DNA from: Reticulitermes speratus
Taxonomy: Eukaryota; Arthropoda; Insecta; Blattodea; Rhinotermitidae
Assembly (NCBI GenBank): GCA_021186555.1
Contig: JAJKFL010000013.1
Span: 43,239,144-43,303,143 of the forward strand
DNA: 64,000 nt
Reading direction: 5' to 3'
Shown here: one piece after another, positions 48,768-60,756 of the stretch
How positions within the stretch are numbered: the first letter of the stretch is position 1
Layout of the letters: each line of letters opens with the position of its first letter
The notes under the pieces: model-generated
The model's database searches: none
Seen by the model: the letters and a program-made list of their open reading frames with translations, nothing else
Told to the model about the DNA's origin: nothing
Program-made: the position numbers and the translations under genes

Positions 48768-49434
48768 CTATAAAAAAACCAAACAATTTTCAGCCATGAC
48801 CTTCTCTCAATTACCACATTAAACGGAATACACGTTTCAGAGCTGAGGTTCTCACACCAGTGTTGCTTGAGATTCAAATAGTCTTGGATATAGTGCAGTG
48901 ATGACCATTAGAAAACTTCCAACATTTTGGAGGATATTGGTGCCACCATCCTGATTGCATTCAAAGACATGTTAGGTATTCCTGTCACCATTCTTGGGCT
49001 ACATTAAATATGGAGACAGCTAGGTCTTCCGGAATATCTGTACGTACATACCCATCCACACAGCGTCACATCCCAGAGGCATGTGATCTTGAGACTATAG
49101 CAGTTCATTTATGGAGTTCAGTCTGGCAGCTTTAAGAATAAAAGTGAATTCACACTGTCAAACTAATGACCATCAACATAAATGTATGCAAGCACAAACA
49201 ACGATCCTTCAACACACTGGAAACTACTTACAAGTCAACATGGTGTAATATCCCAGAAAACTTGCATCTTCACGATACACTTTCACTATAAACACTCCTA
49301 CACTGCATCAAACTGGTCACAACTGACAAAATGCAAAACTAACAAAAACTTGTTACAAGACTTAATTTCTGTGGCCATATAAATACACAGAAAAACAGAA
49401 CGATACAATCACTTTCTGAACACAGAACACTCAC

Positions 49435-49502
49435 CATGCTCTCCATCACAGCAGGATGGTTTGTAAGCTTACACCTGGTCTTTGACAATGATGGCTTCCA
49501 GG
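49435..49502 (-). CDS. 68-nt upstream exon of finger gene, copy B unit 2
   Basis: Same length and borders, reading WKPSLSKTRCKLTNHPAV then MESM. Lies 668 bp upstream of the open exon at 48,767. Confidence 0.55.
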
Positions 49503-49928
49503 CTGTATATGAAAATAACTTAAACAAATCTTAAATGTACAGCTTTGCAGCTTTTATAAAAAATGCAATTTGCAATATTAGCACAGATCCTGAAAGGAAA
49601 CATAATAATTACATGCAGTATTTACACACATCATATTTCACTGGAAAACTGAACTTCTATTCCTACTGAGGCATACGGACACTTGCTAAGCATGTGAATA
49701 TATTGTAACCGAAATTACAGACCAGAATATCACTTCTCTACATTCTATAACAAAATAACATCTGCTTCAGCGAACAGATGAAAGACAAAATAAACTCGTG
49801 CAATGTGCAGTAAGTCACAAAGATGAGCGTGGTGAGCATGATGCATAGGTTCTAGGAACCACAATGAGAAGTCTTAGGAAACATGATTTATAAAAACTGT
49901 TCAGTTTTTATTTAACAATCTAGCTATC

Positions 49929-50200
49929 ATGGAGTTGGGCCACTTGTGGACCCGTGCCAGTCTCACACATCCAGAAGTGTCTTCAATGGTCTTCCTTGGT
50001 TCCTTCTGCTTGTGGTCAGTATTCTTTTTATTATCCTACGTAATCTGTTACGAGGCATTCTATTTACATGCAGTTTCCATTTTCTCTTGTATTCCTGTAT
50101 TTTGTCCAAAACTGTGGCTATATTTAATACCTTTGCAATCTCTGTATTTGTTTTATGATCTGTCCAAGTGTATCGTGCTGTTCTTCTCATATATTTCATA
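49929..50200 (-). mobile_element. LINE C-terminal fragment, copy B
   Basis: Open for 78 codons on the minus strand with MRRTARYTWTDHKTNTEI, LDKIQEYKRKWKLHVNRM and RRNQGRPLKTLL, the usual end of an insect LINE polyprotein (family pattern RRTAGYTLWDHKRNEEI...W..HV.RM...R.GRPL..LLD). It is a 5'-truncated fragment; the upstream RT part is not present. Confidence 0.7.
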
Positions 50201-50914
50201 TCTGCTGTTCAACAGTAAGTATATCAAATCAAATCCATGCACAATAAACAGAATTTCCATTCTGGACACAGGTCCACTGTTATGTGAACAATTTTTGCCG
50301 CAACTGTTTTTAGTAACACACGTAACATTAACCAACATTTCGCAAGATGTCAGACACGTCTGCACTGTTGTGTGAAAAATTTATCTCAAATGTTTGTGTT
50401 TTCATTGCATTCCTGTTGCCCTAGTCTGATGTGGTAGATATTCCAGTAATTGCCTCCAGCAGTAAAATTACTGACACAATGAAGCACATACATCTGACAT
50501 ATTGCTAAACACTGGATAATGTTATGTGAGTTGCTAACAACAGTTGTGGCTAAAATTATTCATGTAACAGTGGAATTGAGTCCAACATGAACATACTGGT
50601 TGCTGTTGCTCTATAGTTGTGCGTGGATATGATCTGATACACAAACTGTGGAACAGTGTGTTTTTCTGCATGAATCATATGTAATGTGGTTCTGCTACAT
50701 TGTGACAGAATGTCAGAAAAAATTATGTGAAAATTCTCCCATGATCACAGTTCCAAGCACAACAGGCATCTCTAAGCTTATTAATGAAGTCAAATATACT
50801 GGGTCACGGATGGACAAGAAAGGTGCTAAAAAATGCTGACAGATAAAAAAAATAGTACTGACAGAATTCTTTAAGGCTCCCAAAGCAATTTCAAACATGG
50901 TGATTAATGAAAAG

Positions 50915-50998
50915 ATACATGACTGACACAGGAATCAATCCCTGACCACCCACTCCATAGGCAAACTCTATACAACAGTGTTACTGCACGTAACATGG
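50915..50998 (-). mobile_element. Possible tRNA-like SINE head, copy B
   Basis: Counterpart of 29,330-29,412 with the same B-box-like GGGATTGATTCC. Confidence 0.4.
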
Positions 50999-53900
50999 CA
51001 GCCTGTCTGCGTAAGAGATATGTAAAGACAAATATGAATAATGCAGGAAGTACAGCTGAGTATTACAAAGCAACAGTGGAGTGTCTACACCTAATATTTT
51101 GCCCACAAAGTCAGAGTAGGTTCCACTGCCACACTGCAAAACCAGAACACATTTGGAGGGTATCAAACAACTGTCTCCCCTTGTCAGTAGGAATAGGTTG
51201 AAAGAATAGCACGCACACATTTTTATAACCAATAACTTATTCATTACAGAAATAATGAAATTATATACTTACCTGCTACAAGATATGTGGTGGTGTTCTA
51301 TTATGCATATATCAATATCACATTTCCTCATATGAACCAAATATATCTTTATACATATATAATAAAAAGAATGTGTCTGTGTGTATGTCTGTGGCAGATA
51401 TAACTTGAGAAAAATAAAGGCAAACGCCCGGAAATTTGGCAGTAGTTTCAGGATGTGAACTGCCAAATATAGTCAAAATCTCCCTATACCATATGGGCAC
51501 ACCATTCTTACTGCGGTTGCCACGTTCTCAGTGAGGTTCAGAGAATAAACACTGGTAAGATTAAAAAGTAAAACTTCAGCTGTTGCTATGACATACAGAA
51601 ACCCTTTAGTTTGTACTGTGCAATTATGTAGCAACTGAAAGATGGGCCTAAGTGTCATTTTTAGTGGGTTGTTGAACGGAAAGGCTCGGCCTATGTGCCA
51701 TTTTATGCAGTTATGCAGGACTTTGGACGAATGACTGGCCAAACCTGTAATAACACAACTTTCTACTGCAGAAGGAAATGAATTCACAACACTGACAGAA
51801 TGCAGACAGAAAATGTATCCAAAGTAAAGATGAGACCAGATCAGCACAGATCAACTTGGAGAAACTAAGCATCGCCTTGATGAATCTAGAAAACTGAGGC
51901 CAGAATGGGCCAACAAATGGGCCATATTCTGAGCATCGTGAGGGACAAATCTCTGAGGTGCCACAAACAAAGACCACAGCTAAATTTGAAAAGCTGCTTC
52001 AAAATTATGTAATATTGTTCATCACATAAAGCAGTTTCATTTGCTATTATGATACTATTCTTCAAAACATTTGCTAAAACAAAATGTCATCAATCCAAAC
52101 ACACAGTTAATATGAGATCAAATGTGATACAGATCAATTATCATGATTCTCAACTTTACAGGCCACTTACATGGTAAGAATGTGTTATTTCTGCTGAGAA
52201 ATTTTCAACAATTCCATTGAATTTAAAATAACAGGAATATGAATCTACAAATTCTGGCAAGATATCATAATTTATATTTTGCAAAACACCAAACATCTCA
52301 ATAAACGGCCATTCTTATGCCATCTACAGTACCACGGCTAAAAACTTCCAGCTCACACCCTTGGCAGAAAAGTTACCATTTCATCCTGGTACCTAAAATG
52401 TCAACTCCATATGACAGTATTCAACAATACTATTTTTTCAAGACAAGTTTAGTTATTAAGAATAGATACTGGGAAAATAATAATTTACTTGTGTGAGCGT
52501 GCACGTGCAACAATCCCCTCATCATTGTCCTCAAAAACACCCTCTAAACAATGCATAAATTGTTTGTGGAGTCGAATGTTGCAATCTCTTGCTGACATGG
52601 GGCACAGGTTATCTCATAATCAGACTCGTGTTCAAAAAATGGTATCAGAATGCATGGAATATATCAATATGAATTCATAGTCTCAGTAAAATAAAAAACA
52701 GCCCAAAAATCCTAGTTGCACTCACAGCACAACACACACCAACTTTAACATCATGTAACGGCACTTTGCAGATGGACAGTGGAATTTCAGCAGACCAATA
52801 CCTGTTACTCTCAAGAGTTCACATATCCACCAGGATGAAATCACCAATGTGCAGTCTAATTCTCTAGCATACACTCCATGCAGATACCAGTCCACAAAAT
52901 TCACTTATTACAGGAACTTTATTTAATGCATGCATTATACAGACACATATAATCTTGCAATGGGCTACTTATATTGACTAACAATGCATACTGACCCTAA
53001 CAAGCTCTCCCCCATAATGCACATGTGGCCAAGTAACTGAGCAGGCCACACAATACGGGAGCCAATAACTGACTTCATTATGTCAGATAAAATACGATCA
53101 AGTACGTGCATACACGCAAGCATGTGTACACATTATTTACTTTGCCATGCCCTGTTCTGAACAAGTTATAACAGCTTCATCAGGAAAGTGACAGGAGGCA
53201 ACCCAGATTAAAATGGATTGAATGCTGATAAACGTATTGTGCCCTTTGTTTACCATCAACTCAAGAATGGATCTGCAGCTGACCCAGCCATCCCCCTCCC
53301 CCTAATTAAATATTTGGGACTAATATTTTAGGGGTGACTACCCACTCTACCTACTTTCAATACTTAAAAATGTGTTTTACCACCACTTCCCTGGTACACT
53401 TTCATGTTGTACTGCATGACATTCTTTACCTGTATGCAGAATCCAGAAGATCCGAGTACCTAAGGCAGTGTTACCTCATAAGGCAGCTCATCAGCAAATA
53501 CATATTGAATGATAAATAAAGACATCAACACATATTGCCAAACTTAAGGAAGTGTTCATGGTTTTTCAAACCGACAAAATTGCCTCTAACGTAAAGTGAG
53601 TTACGAAATGAACATATATACATTCACTACATGCATTATGAAATTCTCACAGACGTATTTCTGCTTGACTAAACCATATGCAGTGTTACGCTTTCCGTAA
53701 TTCCTTACAAAAATTAATAACGAATAATTGGTACAAACTGATACCCTATCAAGCTTACCTGATTAAACACCTGGGGAAGGAACTGCAATCGAGTTTTACT
53801 TCTGAAATGTTTTATGTCGACAGTTCTTATCCGTTGAACGGCAGGGCTGTGAAATACTAGCAGTTGTTGGTTAACTTATGTTATATATGCATGAAATAAC

Positions 53901-54127
53901 TCAAAAGCACGACCATACGAAGCAACCTAACGTCACAATATGTGAAACCCGGGAAAAAAGGAGTGACACTAGGACAGATATTACAACTTCCGACAACGGA
54001 TAAGAGCTTCGTATTCTACTAGTCATGGACTACAGCATGAATCAGCGGCGATGTAGTTGAGGTCTTCATTCACCTGGGTTGATACCACAGTTATCTAATA
54101 TTTTGGTACGGTGGTGTAGTTGGTAGT

Positions 54128-54198
54128 TGTTTACCGACGTTTCGGGACGGCCTATCGGATCCCTGAAGATGGGACCGAAACATTGGTAACAATATACA
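54128..54198. repeat. Imperfect inverted repeat with CTGAAGATG core, copy B
   Basis: As at 32,525, with CCGAAACATTGGTAAC on the right, which pairs somewhat better with TTTACCGACGTTTCGG. Confidence 0.55.
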
Positions 54199-54424
54199 AA
54201 CGAACGCTGCGTAACATTCTTGCGGGTGAAGGACGCAGCTGTTAACCTGCTCTCAATCCCGTATTCGTGTCAATTTTATAATAGTAGCTCTTTTATCTGT
54301 GTTAGCTTCCTCGATGTGGCTTGAGGTACGAGGCGTGAAATTGGAATAAGCCAGAGGCTGTAGGTTCACGTGTTCGAAAATTGAAAACACCTCGTTCAGG
54401 CAATCTAAATTACTTTGGTTAGGG

Positions 54425-55260
54425 CACTGCTTCCCAAACTTTTTCCTTCATTACCCAAAACCGCTTATCAATTTTTACCCAATGTAGGTAAAACACTAAC
54501 TGCACAGAAAATATATTTGACAAGTGAAGATACATCGGTAAAAAAAAATAGGAAGCAAACAATATGTTTGAAGCAATGTCTTTATTTTAAACAACTCTAA
54601 ACATTTTAACAGCCACAAAAAATTTGACAATTATTCACCAAGAATATTTCATGACGCAGGTCCCAGTTGATGAGTATAATGTCACTGCTCCATCTTATTT
54701 ACTAGTTCCTGAAAATTTGGAACTATTGTATACAGAGCACACCTCACATCGTATTCGGGGATCAGCAAACAATTTCGTTTTGTGCTGTTTATGAAGGCAA
54801 GAGGGGAAAATCCTACTACATAAATGTGTGCGCTTCGGAACTGCAATAATTGATCACGGCCTCCCCAGCTACCACTGGATAATCATCGTGAATTCTTAGC
54901 CAGAAAGACTCCAAATGATCCTTCTTGTCTACAAGTAACATTTTGCAATGACTGCTTGACCTAACGCTCCATCATTTGCTCTGCAAAACCATTAATAATA
55001 TCGGGGATTTCAGTCAAGTCACACAGAAATGGGTTTACAATCCACTGATACATAGACCTTTCTAGTTCAGAAAAGTATCCCTTGAAACGCAAAGAGAATT
55101 TTGTTAAGTGGGTGATCACGTCATCCCTGATTTCACTGATATCAACACCCATCAGCATCCTCCAAGAAATTTTAATGTGTATTCCGAGGTGTGTCGTTAC
55201 CCAAAGAAAAACCACTTTTACCCAATTTTGAGGTAATTTACCAAGGTTTGAGAAACACTG
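54425..55260 (-). mobile_element. hAT element relic, copy B
   Basis: Counterpart of 32,812-33,645 (836 bp), flanked by GGTTAGGG (54,417-54,424) and GGTTACGG (55,261-55,268). The transposase fragment (54,832-55,215) is shorter as an open frame because of a frameshift near 54,965. The same target mismatch as in A shows it arose before the duplication. Confidence 0.75.
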
Positions 55261-56061
55261 GGTTACGGTGTAAGCATTGTCATCTTAATGGTTTCTTAGG
55301 GACTTTTTCAGCCCACTAAAACTAATTAGTCCGTGACGCAGACGTCTTTCCTTTGGCATTTTTAGTTATTTTCAGAATAAATCATTTCAACCAAGGTACA
55401 GCGACTGCAGGCCTGCGAGTCGATTTTCTGTCGCCCAAGAGCACGCATACATATACAGTTATGAATACAGGCACTTATGGAAGGTTATGACATACATAAT
55501 AAGTTTTACAAATCTAGTGCCATAATTGGTAGCCACCGACTACGTGAGTGCGCTGGGCCTCAGGCCGTCACTGTATCTTACCTTCATATTGGCTTCTAAA
55601 CCATTTCCACATAATTACTTTAAATTAACGTAAGCATGCACTTCGTTTGGGGTAGAAGATATTTTACTGAATGTTTATACAAGTCCCTAATTTTATCTGA
55701 CAATTTTCTGCCACATTCATTCATTTATTATAACATTCCATAAATCCATAAATTGTCATATGTTGGATACAGAACATGTCAACAGAAACACGTTCACAAC
55801 AATCAACAAACATACATAAAAAAGCGTAACAAATAAAATTGTAAAAATAAATATTTATGGAAAACAAAACAGTCATTCGTTCCAAGTCAGGTACAAGACT
55901 GTTAATATACACAATAACAAAGCAATTTAGCATAGAGTAGGAAGACCTGTAGGGTCTTTGAAATATAGCTTAGACACATGTGGCAACTGTCCTTATATCA
56001 GTTAGCATGGTAATGCCTTATACCATTACATTACGAAGTACTGAACACTGTACCTTTACAC

Positions 56062-56344
56062 CTGCCTTCCAAAACCTTGGTTGACTCGTTTGTGGATGTC
56101 ACTTTGGGTGCACATTACAGTAAGCTCCACAACACCAGCTGCAGGAATGAGTCCAGCATTTGGGCTAATGCTCAGAACAAAACCTGGAGGTTGCTCCGCA
56201 ACAAATGCTTCAAATGGGTGTTTCCAAATGCCATTACTCTGCAGGACCAACGTCATACTTGACAGATGTGGTGGATACAATGTCAAAGGACGTGGCTCAA
56301 TAGTCCACTCATCTGAGCCAACAGACGCATCAAAGTCCTCTTGC
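56062..56344 (-). CDS. Possible ASH/CEP192-like exon, copy C
   Basis: Same 283-nt length and borders as in B, with the donor-like GTGTAA intact. Differences from B include a Val to Phe change in FEA(V/F)VAEQ and a His-Lys-Arg change near the end. Length and frame are kept in three diverged copies, which supports a coding past; the protein identity is uncertain. Confidence 0.4.
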
Positions 56345-56524
56345 CTTTCAAGACATATATTTAATTACACGTCTGATTGCCTTAATAACATTATGCTTCT
56401 CCTGCATTCTAACTTGAGAACAAATAAATATACATCAGCTGACATGTAAGAATTGTTTAACTAAAAAATAGCTTTCAAAGTTACAGTGCTTTATACATGG
56501 AGCAGGCATGATCAAAATATAATA

Positions 56525-56705
56525 TTACTAACAAATTAACTAACTTCATGCAGCACAGTACTTGAGAAGCAAGTAGTTCCTCAGCTACTCAAAAAAAAAT
56601 TCACCACACTTTGAGGATACTAAAGGTTCATTGCCATGTTTACGAAAGCCTGCCACTTTTCCCTGCCTACAGCCACATGAATTGAGTCCATGCCCTCCGA
56701 TACTG
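56525..56705 (-). mobile_element. LINE 3'-end fragment, copy C
   Basis: Counterpart of 13,343-13,535 with the same shortened CAGTACTTGAGAAG as B. Confidence 0.65.
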
Positions 56706-56984
56706 TTTCTTTAAAAACATACCTACTTAGATTCCATTTTATTATATTCATTATGCATGGCACAACTGTTTAGTTTGATAATAGTCTGTTATACGTTAAT
56801 GAAGTATAAATTGGGTTCCTAAACAATCAAATTTTGGGGAAATTTTACATTATTTCCCACACTTTACAAAGGAGCCTAATATACTGTCAGCCAATGTCAA
56901 CAATGGTCTAAAACTAAAGGACATCACTTCCCAGAATAATGCACAGACCAACCATGTAGACTTCAAACACAGCATGTTCTTCTG

Positions 56985-57050
56985 ACTGTCTTGGGTCCGT
57001 ACAGTGACAACACCATGGGCAGCATTAACCTGGGTTTAATTCCGAACAGG
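56985..57050 (+). mobile_element. tRNA-like SINE head fragment, copy C
   Basis: Counterpart with GGGTTTAATTCC (57,033-57,044), one C-to-T change. It is interrupted just downstream by the 1.85-kb insertion at 57,062. Confidence 0.35.
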
Positions 57051-57180
57051 GTCTAGAGATCTTCTTCTTCTTCTTCTTCTATGGGCCCGTCGGCATTAGC
57101 TCCGGATGTACTGCAGCCTTAGGCTTATTGTGCTAACCCTTAGCCTGTCAATTATCAAGTCTACAGCCACAGCCACTCCT

Positions 57181-58623
57181 TGATCAGGTTCATCGAAGGC
57201 GGAATACTCGAGTAAGAGTGGGGTCTTTTCACATCCCCACTACTTCTCGCCACCGCCTTCTCTTATTTTAATGAGCTGCTTCTGCTGCGCTCCCGAGAGT
57301 CGCCTGGCCTGCAGTCTGGTCATAAAGACACCTGCAGCTAGTCTGTCCTCATCAGAAGAGACAGCGAAAGGCTCAAAGCCTACAACCTCTATATCAAGTG
57401 TGCAGCCACAGCCGCTCTCCTTGATCAGGTTCTTTAATGAGCTTCTTCCGCTGCACTCCCTAGGGTCGCCTGGTCTGCAGTCTGGTCTTAAAGACACCTG
57501 CAGCCAGTCTATCCTCATCAGAAGAGACAGCGAAAGGCTTAGGGCCTACAACCTCTATATCAAATATGCAGCCACAGCCAATCCTTGATCAAGTGCATCG
57601 AAGGTGGAATACTCGAGTAAGAGTGGGGTCTTTTCACACCCCCACTACTTCTCGCCTACACCTTCTCTTACTTTAATGAGCTTCTTCCCCTGCACTCCCG
57701 AGAGTCGCCTGGTCTGCAGTCTGGTCATAAAGACACCTGCAGCCAGTCTATCCTCATCAGAAGAGACAGCGAAAGGCTTAGGGCCTACAACCTCTATATC
57801 AAATATGCAGCCACAGCCAATCCTTGATCAGGTTCATCGAAGGTGGAATACTTGAGTAAGAGTGGGGTCTTCTCACACCCCCACTACTTCTCGCCTCCAC
57901 CACCTCTTTCTTTGATGAGCTTCTTCCGCTGCGCTCCCGAGAGTCGCCTGGACTGCAGTCTAGTCGTATAGACACCTGCCACCAGTCTGTCCTCATCAGA
58001 AGAAACAGCGAAAGGCTCAAAGCCTACAACCTCCGTATCAAGTTTGCAGTTACAGCCGCTCCTTGATCAGGTTCATCGAAGGTGAAGTGCTCGAGTAGGA
58101 GTGGGGTCTTTTCACACCCCCACTACTTCTTGCCAACACCCTTTCTTACATTAATGAGCTGCTTCCGATGCGCTCCCGAGTCGTCGGACTGCAGTCTAGT
58201 TGTATAGACACCTGCAGCCAGTCTGTCCTCTTCAGAAGAAACAGGGAAAGGCTCAAAGCCTACAGCCTCAGTATCACGTTTGTAGCCAGAGCCGCTCCTT
58301 GATCAGGTTCATCAAAGGTGAAGTGCTCGAGTAGGAGTGGGGTCTTTTCACACCCCCACTACTTCTTGCCAACACCCTTTCTTACATTAATGAGCTGCTT
58401 CCGATGCGCTCCCGAGTCGTCGGACTGCAGTCTAGTTGTATAGACACCTGCAGCCAGTCTGTCCTCTTCAGAAGAAACAGGGAAAGGCTCAAAGCCTACA
58501 GCCTCAGTATCACGTTTGTAGCCAGAGCCGCTCCTTGATCAGGTTCATCGAAAGCAGAGTGCTCAAGTAAGAGCAGCTCAGAACTTACAGCTTGTATCAA
58601 GTCTACAGCCACAGCCACTCCTT
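57181..58623 (-). repeat. 236-241-bp coding tandem repeat inside the insertion
   Basis: The marker TTGATCAGGTTCATCGAAGG recurs at 57,181, 57,422 (its second half missing), 57,586, 57,825, 58,064, 58,300, 58,536 and 58,623. Spacings are 241, 164, 239, 239, 236, 236 and 87 bp. On the minus strand each full unit encodes about 79 residues: FDEPDQG, then GFEPFAVSSDEDRLAAGV, then TRLQSRRLSGAQRKKLI, then CEKTPLLLE. The motif RRLSGAQRKK and GGVRRPHSYSS occur in N-terminal parts of insect retrotransposon proteins. Unit lengths not divisible by three show that the frame is no longer kept. Confidence 0.85.
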
Positions 58624-58780
58624 GATCAAGTCCGTTAATTACTGTGTCCATTTTATTCCCACAAGTAATGGGAAAATAACAGTCACCACCCGCAGAGCCC
58701 CTTACGGGTGGAATGCATAAATACAACGGGGTGCTGCCTGGTTCTCCAAGGGGATCGTAAATGCACTGCTGTTTTGCCAC
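58496..58780 (-). pseudogene. First ORF of the copy-C insertion
   Basis: Starts MAKQQCIYDPLGEPGS, contains NKMDTVINGLDQGVAVAVDLIQ as a partial copy of the repeat unit, and ends ATNVILRL with a stop inside the first full repeat. Probably the 5' part of a retrotransposon protein; function unknown. Confidence 0.5.
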
Positions 58781-58919
58781 CCCAGTGCCATGCAGTCCTC
58801 AGCACGATACCTCACACCTTGACTTGGGTGAAACATAGCCCCTATTGCCCGCCTACAGACGTTACCCCCCTCCGCGACGGGGACGCCAGGGGTTGGATTT
58901 TGGAAGGGGGTCTAGAGAT

Positions 58920-59298
58920 TCTTCTGTTTCCAAATATCAAGACTGATTCTAGGGCCTATGCAGCACCATATTAAATGCTTAGAAGCAGCTCTCTCCCAAG
59001 ACGGTACAGAAACCAAAGCGAGATGCTCACCACTTACCTCCACTTAGTATCAAGATTATGAATGTGTGGAGGTATGCTTCTAATCTCGTATAGCCATTCA
59101 TAGCATGCATGAGGATAACTTTACCTGAATCTTCACAGCTTTGCAAGCCGTGACACAACAGTTTACACTTCACAAGATATTTCCTTTACGGTAGCTAAGT
59201 TGCTATAGTGAGTACACAATGCAAGGCACAAACAAAGAAAACATGATAACGTTATTTTCGATCCAACTAATGCACTACACTTTCTTTTATTTATTTTT
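58920..59298. other. Copy C sequence after the insertion, no gene recognised
   Basis: Equivalent to 13,912-14,294 and 35,457-35,838. A strong donor-like AG/GTAAGT on the minus strand (near 59,035) is also in A and B, but no acceptable exon could be built on it. Confidence 0.4.
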
Positions 59299-59342
59299 AT
59301 CCCTACATATGTTTCGGGACAACTTGTGTCATCCTCAGAGGG
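59299..59342 (-). ncRNA. Hammerhead-like motif (type 2), copy C
   Basis: Reads CCCU-CUGAGGA-U-GACA-CAAGU-UGUC-CC-GAAACAUAUGU-AGGG. The inner hairpin differs in sequence from A but still pairs (GACA/UGUC), and the outer CCCU/AGGG is unchanged. The segment ACAUAUGU is self-complementary, as in dimer-forming minimal stem III variants. Confidence 0.4.
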
Positions 59343-59743
59343 TCGTCGACAGTTCACAATATTCAATACATCCAATTGTTTTTCTATTCATAGTAATTAG
59401 CTTATCCTTTCTTTCAGTAGTTTTTTGTTAAAAACAAATCATTAAATTTACAAATACAGATAGTTGTAGTGTAAATTATTAACAAGATATTAAAACTGTA
59501 TTTGACAGATCGCTATGTATACTAGTTGTTCGATCACATTTGATCTCGTCCTGCAAAATATAAAAAAGCTACTATTAGCGATTTATATAGCAATTAATTC
59601 ATGTAAGCGAAGATGTATATTGTAACATACCTTTTGCAGTGCTGATAACCGCCCTGTGGTGTATTGTGTACTGCCTGGTAATGGAGATCATTGAAAGAAA
59701 GTGTAGTGCAATAGTTCGATTGAAAATAACATTATTTATCAAA

Positions 59744-59775
59744 ATGCACTGTATATATAAGAAAAAAAACATTGT
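59744..59775. other. Empty site for the Tigger-like and mariner elements, copy C
   Basis: Reads AAAATGCACTGTATATATAAG where A and B have the two transposons inserted into the TATATA stretch. This shows the unfilled state. Confidence 0.8.
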
Positions 59776-60519
59776 ACCATGTACGCAACAAACAGTACAT
59801 TAAACCCTCTGCCACAGTATCTCTACATGTTCTGGGGCCTGGCAAGTATCTCATCCAACAGTTCATGACTCCTGAGTTTTGGCGTGAAAGTATGAATTAC
59901 ATCTGCATTCCGTCTATGTCTTTGCATGCTGAAATATGGATATCAGCAAACTGTGCACTCATCACACTACACACAATTTCACCTCAGTGTCCCCATAAGT
60001 CACACAGTACCATTTGCAGCATAGCAAAACATTGCTGCAGAGGACAAAAACAAGACACTACAAACAGCACTACATCAACAGAACACGTACAATGCATGTC
60101 AAAGAGGGCACGTATATATATATAATATGGGTCAGAACACCTGCAAGGAAGGAACTGCTTGGAAATACACGTAATGGGAAATTAATTACACAACAGCACT
60201 TGCAAACTCTCTCAGAATAGTGTCACAGTAATGAATGAGTTCAATGTGACAATATGGGATGCTGAAGCTAAGTCTAAATTATTTCTGGAAATCGAGAAAT
60301 GTATATTTTCTGTTACAATGACTTACAGTAAGAAAAAGTCATAATGGCCATATATTGTCACTGGTTTGGGTAAGATCTGTTTGTTAGAATCCCTATACCT
60401 GTGCACTTCACATGATTACAGAACATCAGAACCATAAAGGTATTAATGTACCGTCAGTTCACCCTCAGTACTCAATAAATAACTACAAACACAATGGTTA
60501 TTGTGACACTTGCCACTAA

Positions 60520-60756
60520 CATATACGTCATGCCTTATCAGGTCACTCTTCCTACAGAATGACTTAGTACTTACATCACAGTGATATGGTCACTCGGCAC
60601 TATGGATGTGTAGATGTATCGTCAAATTACCCGTGTCATTGAGTGACTTACTACACATATCACAATTGTACTGTCGCTTAGAACTATGGATATACTGATG
60701 TGTCTTGAGTTTACTCTGTCACTGAACTGACTGCACACATTACAATGATATGGACG
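60520..60756 (-). pseudogene. Three decayed zinc fingers after the stop codon, copy C
   Basis: Same relics as in A and B. The first is further shortened (a few bases lost near 60,725). Confidence 0.75.

Larger units (their letters stand above)
47447..49542. repeat. Nested 2-kb tandem duplication, second unit, copy B
   Basis: Counterpart of 25,865-27,962, including the extra segment near 48,890-48,930. Confidence 0.9.
34368..55982. repeat. Tandem segmental duplication, copy B
   Basis: The 21,615-bp middle copy is nearly identical to A in long stretches, including all inserted transposons. It differs by scattered substitutions, single-base indels and a few short indels, for example about 20 bp more in the Tigger relic and a short extra piece near 53,000. 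The junction with C at 55,983 has the same left-flank sequence as the A/B junction, as expected for head-to-tail tandem copies. Confidence 0.95.
57062..58907 (-). mobile_element. Copy-C-specific 1.85-kb insertion, retrotransposon-like with internal tandem repeats
   Basis: Flanked by GGGTCTAGAGAT at 57,050-57,061 and 58,908-58,919; A and B have a single uninterrupted site (GGGTCTAAGACATTCTTC). On the minus strand it begins with a GC-rich 5' UTR-like stretch, enters an ORF at about 58,780, passes through tandem repeats, and ends with GGGCCCATAGAAGAAGAAG, an AGA tail like that of the LINE at 19,297. No reverse transcriptase is present, so it must be non-autonomous. Confidence 0.8.
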
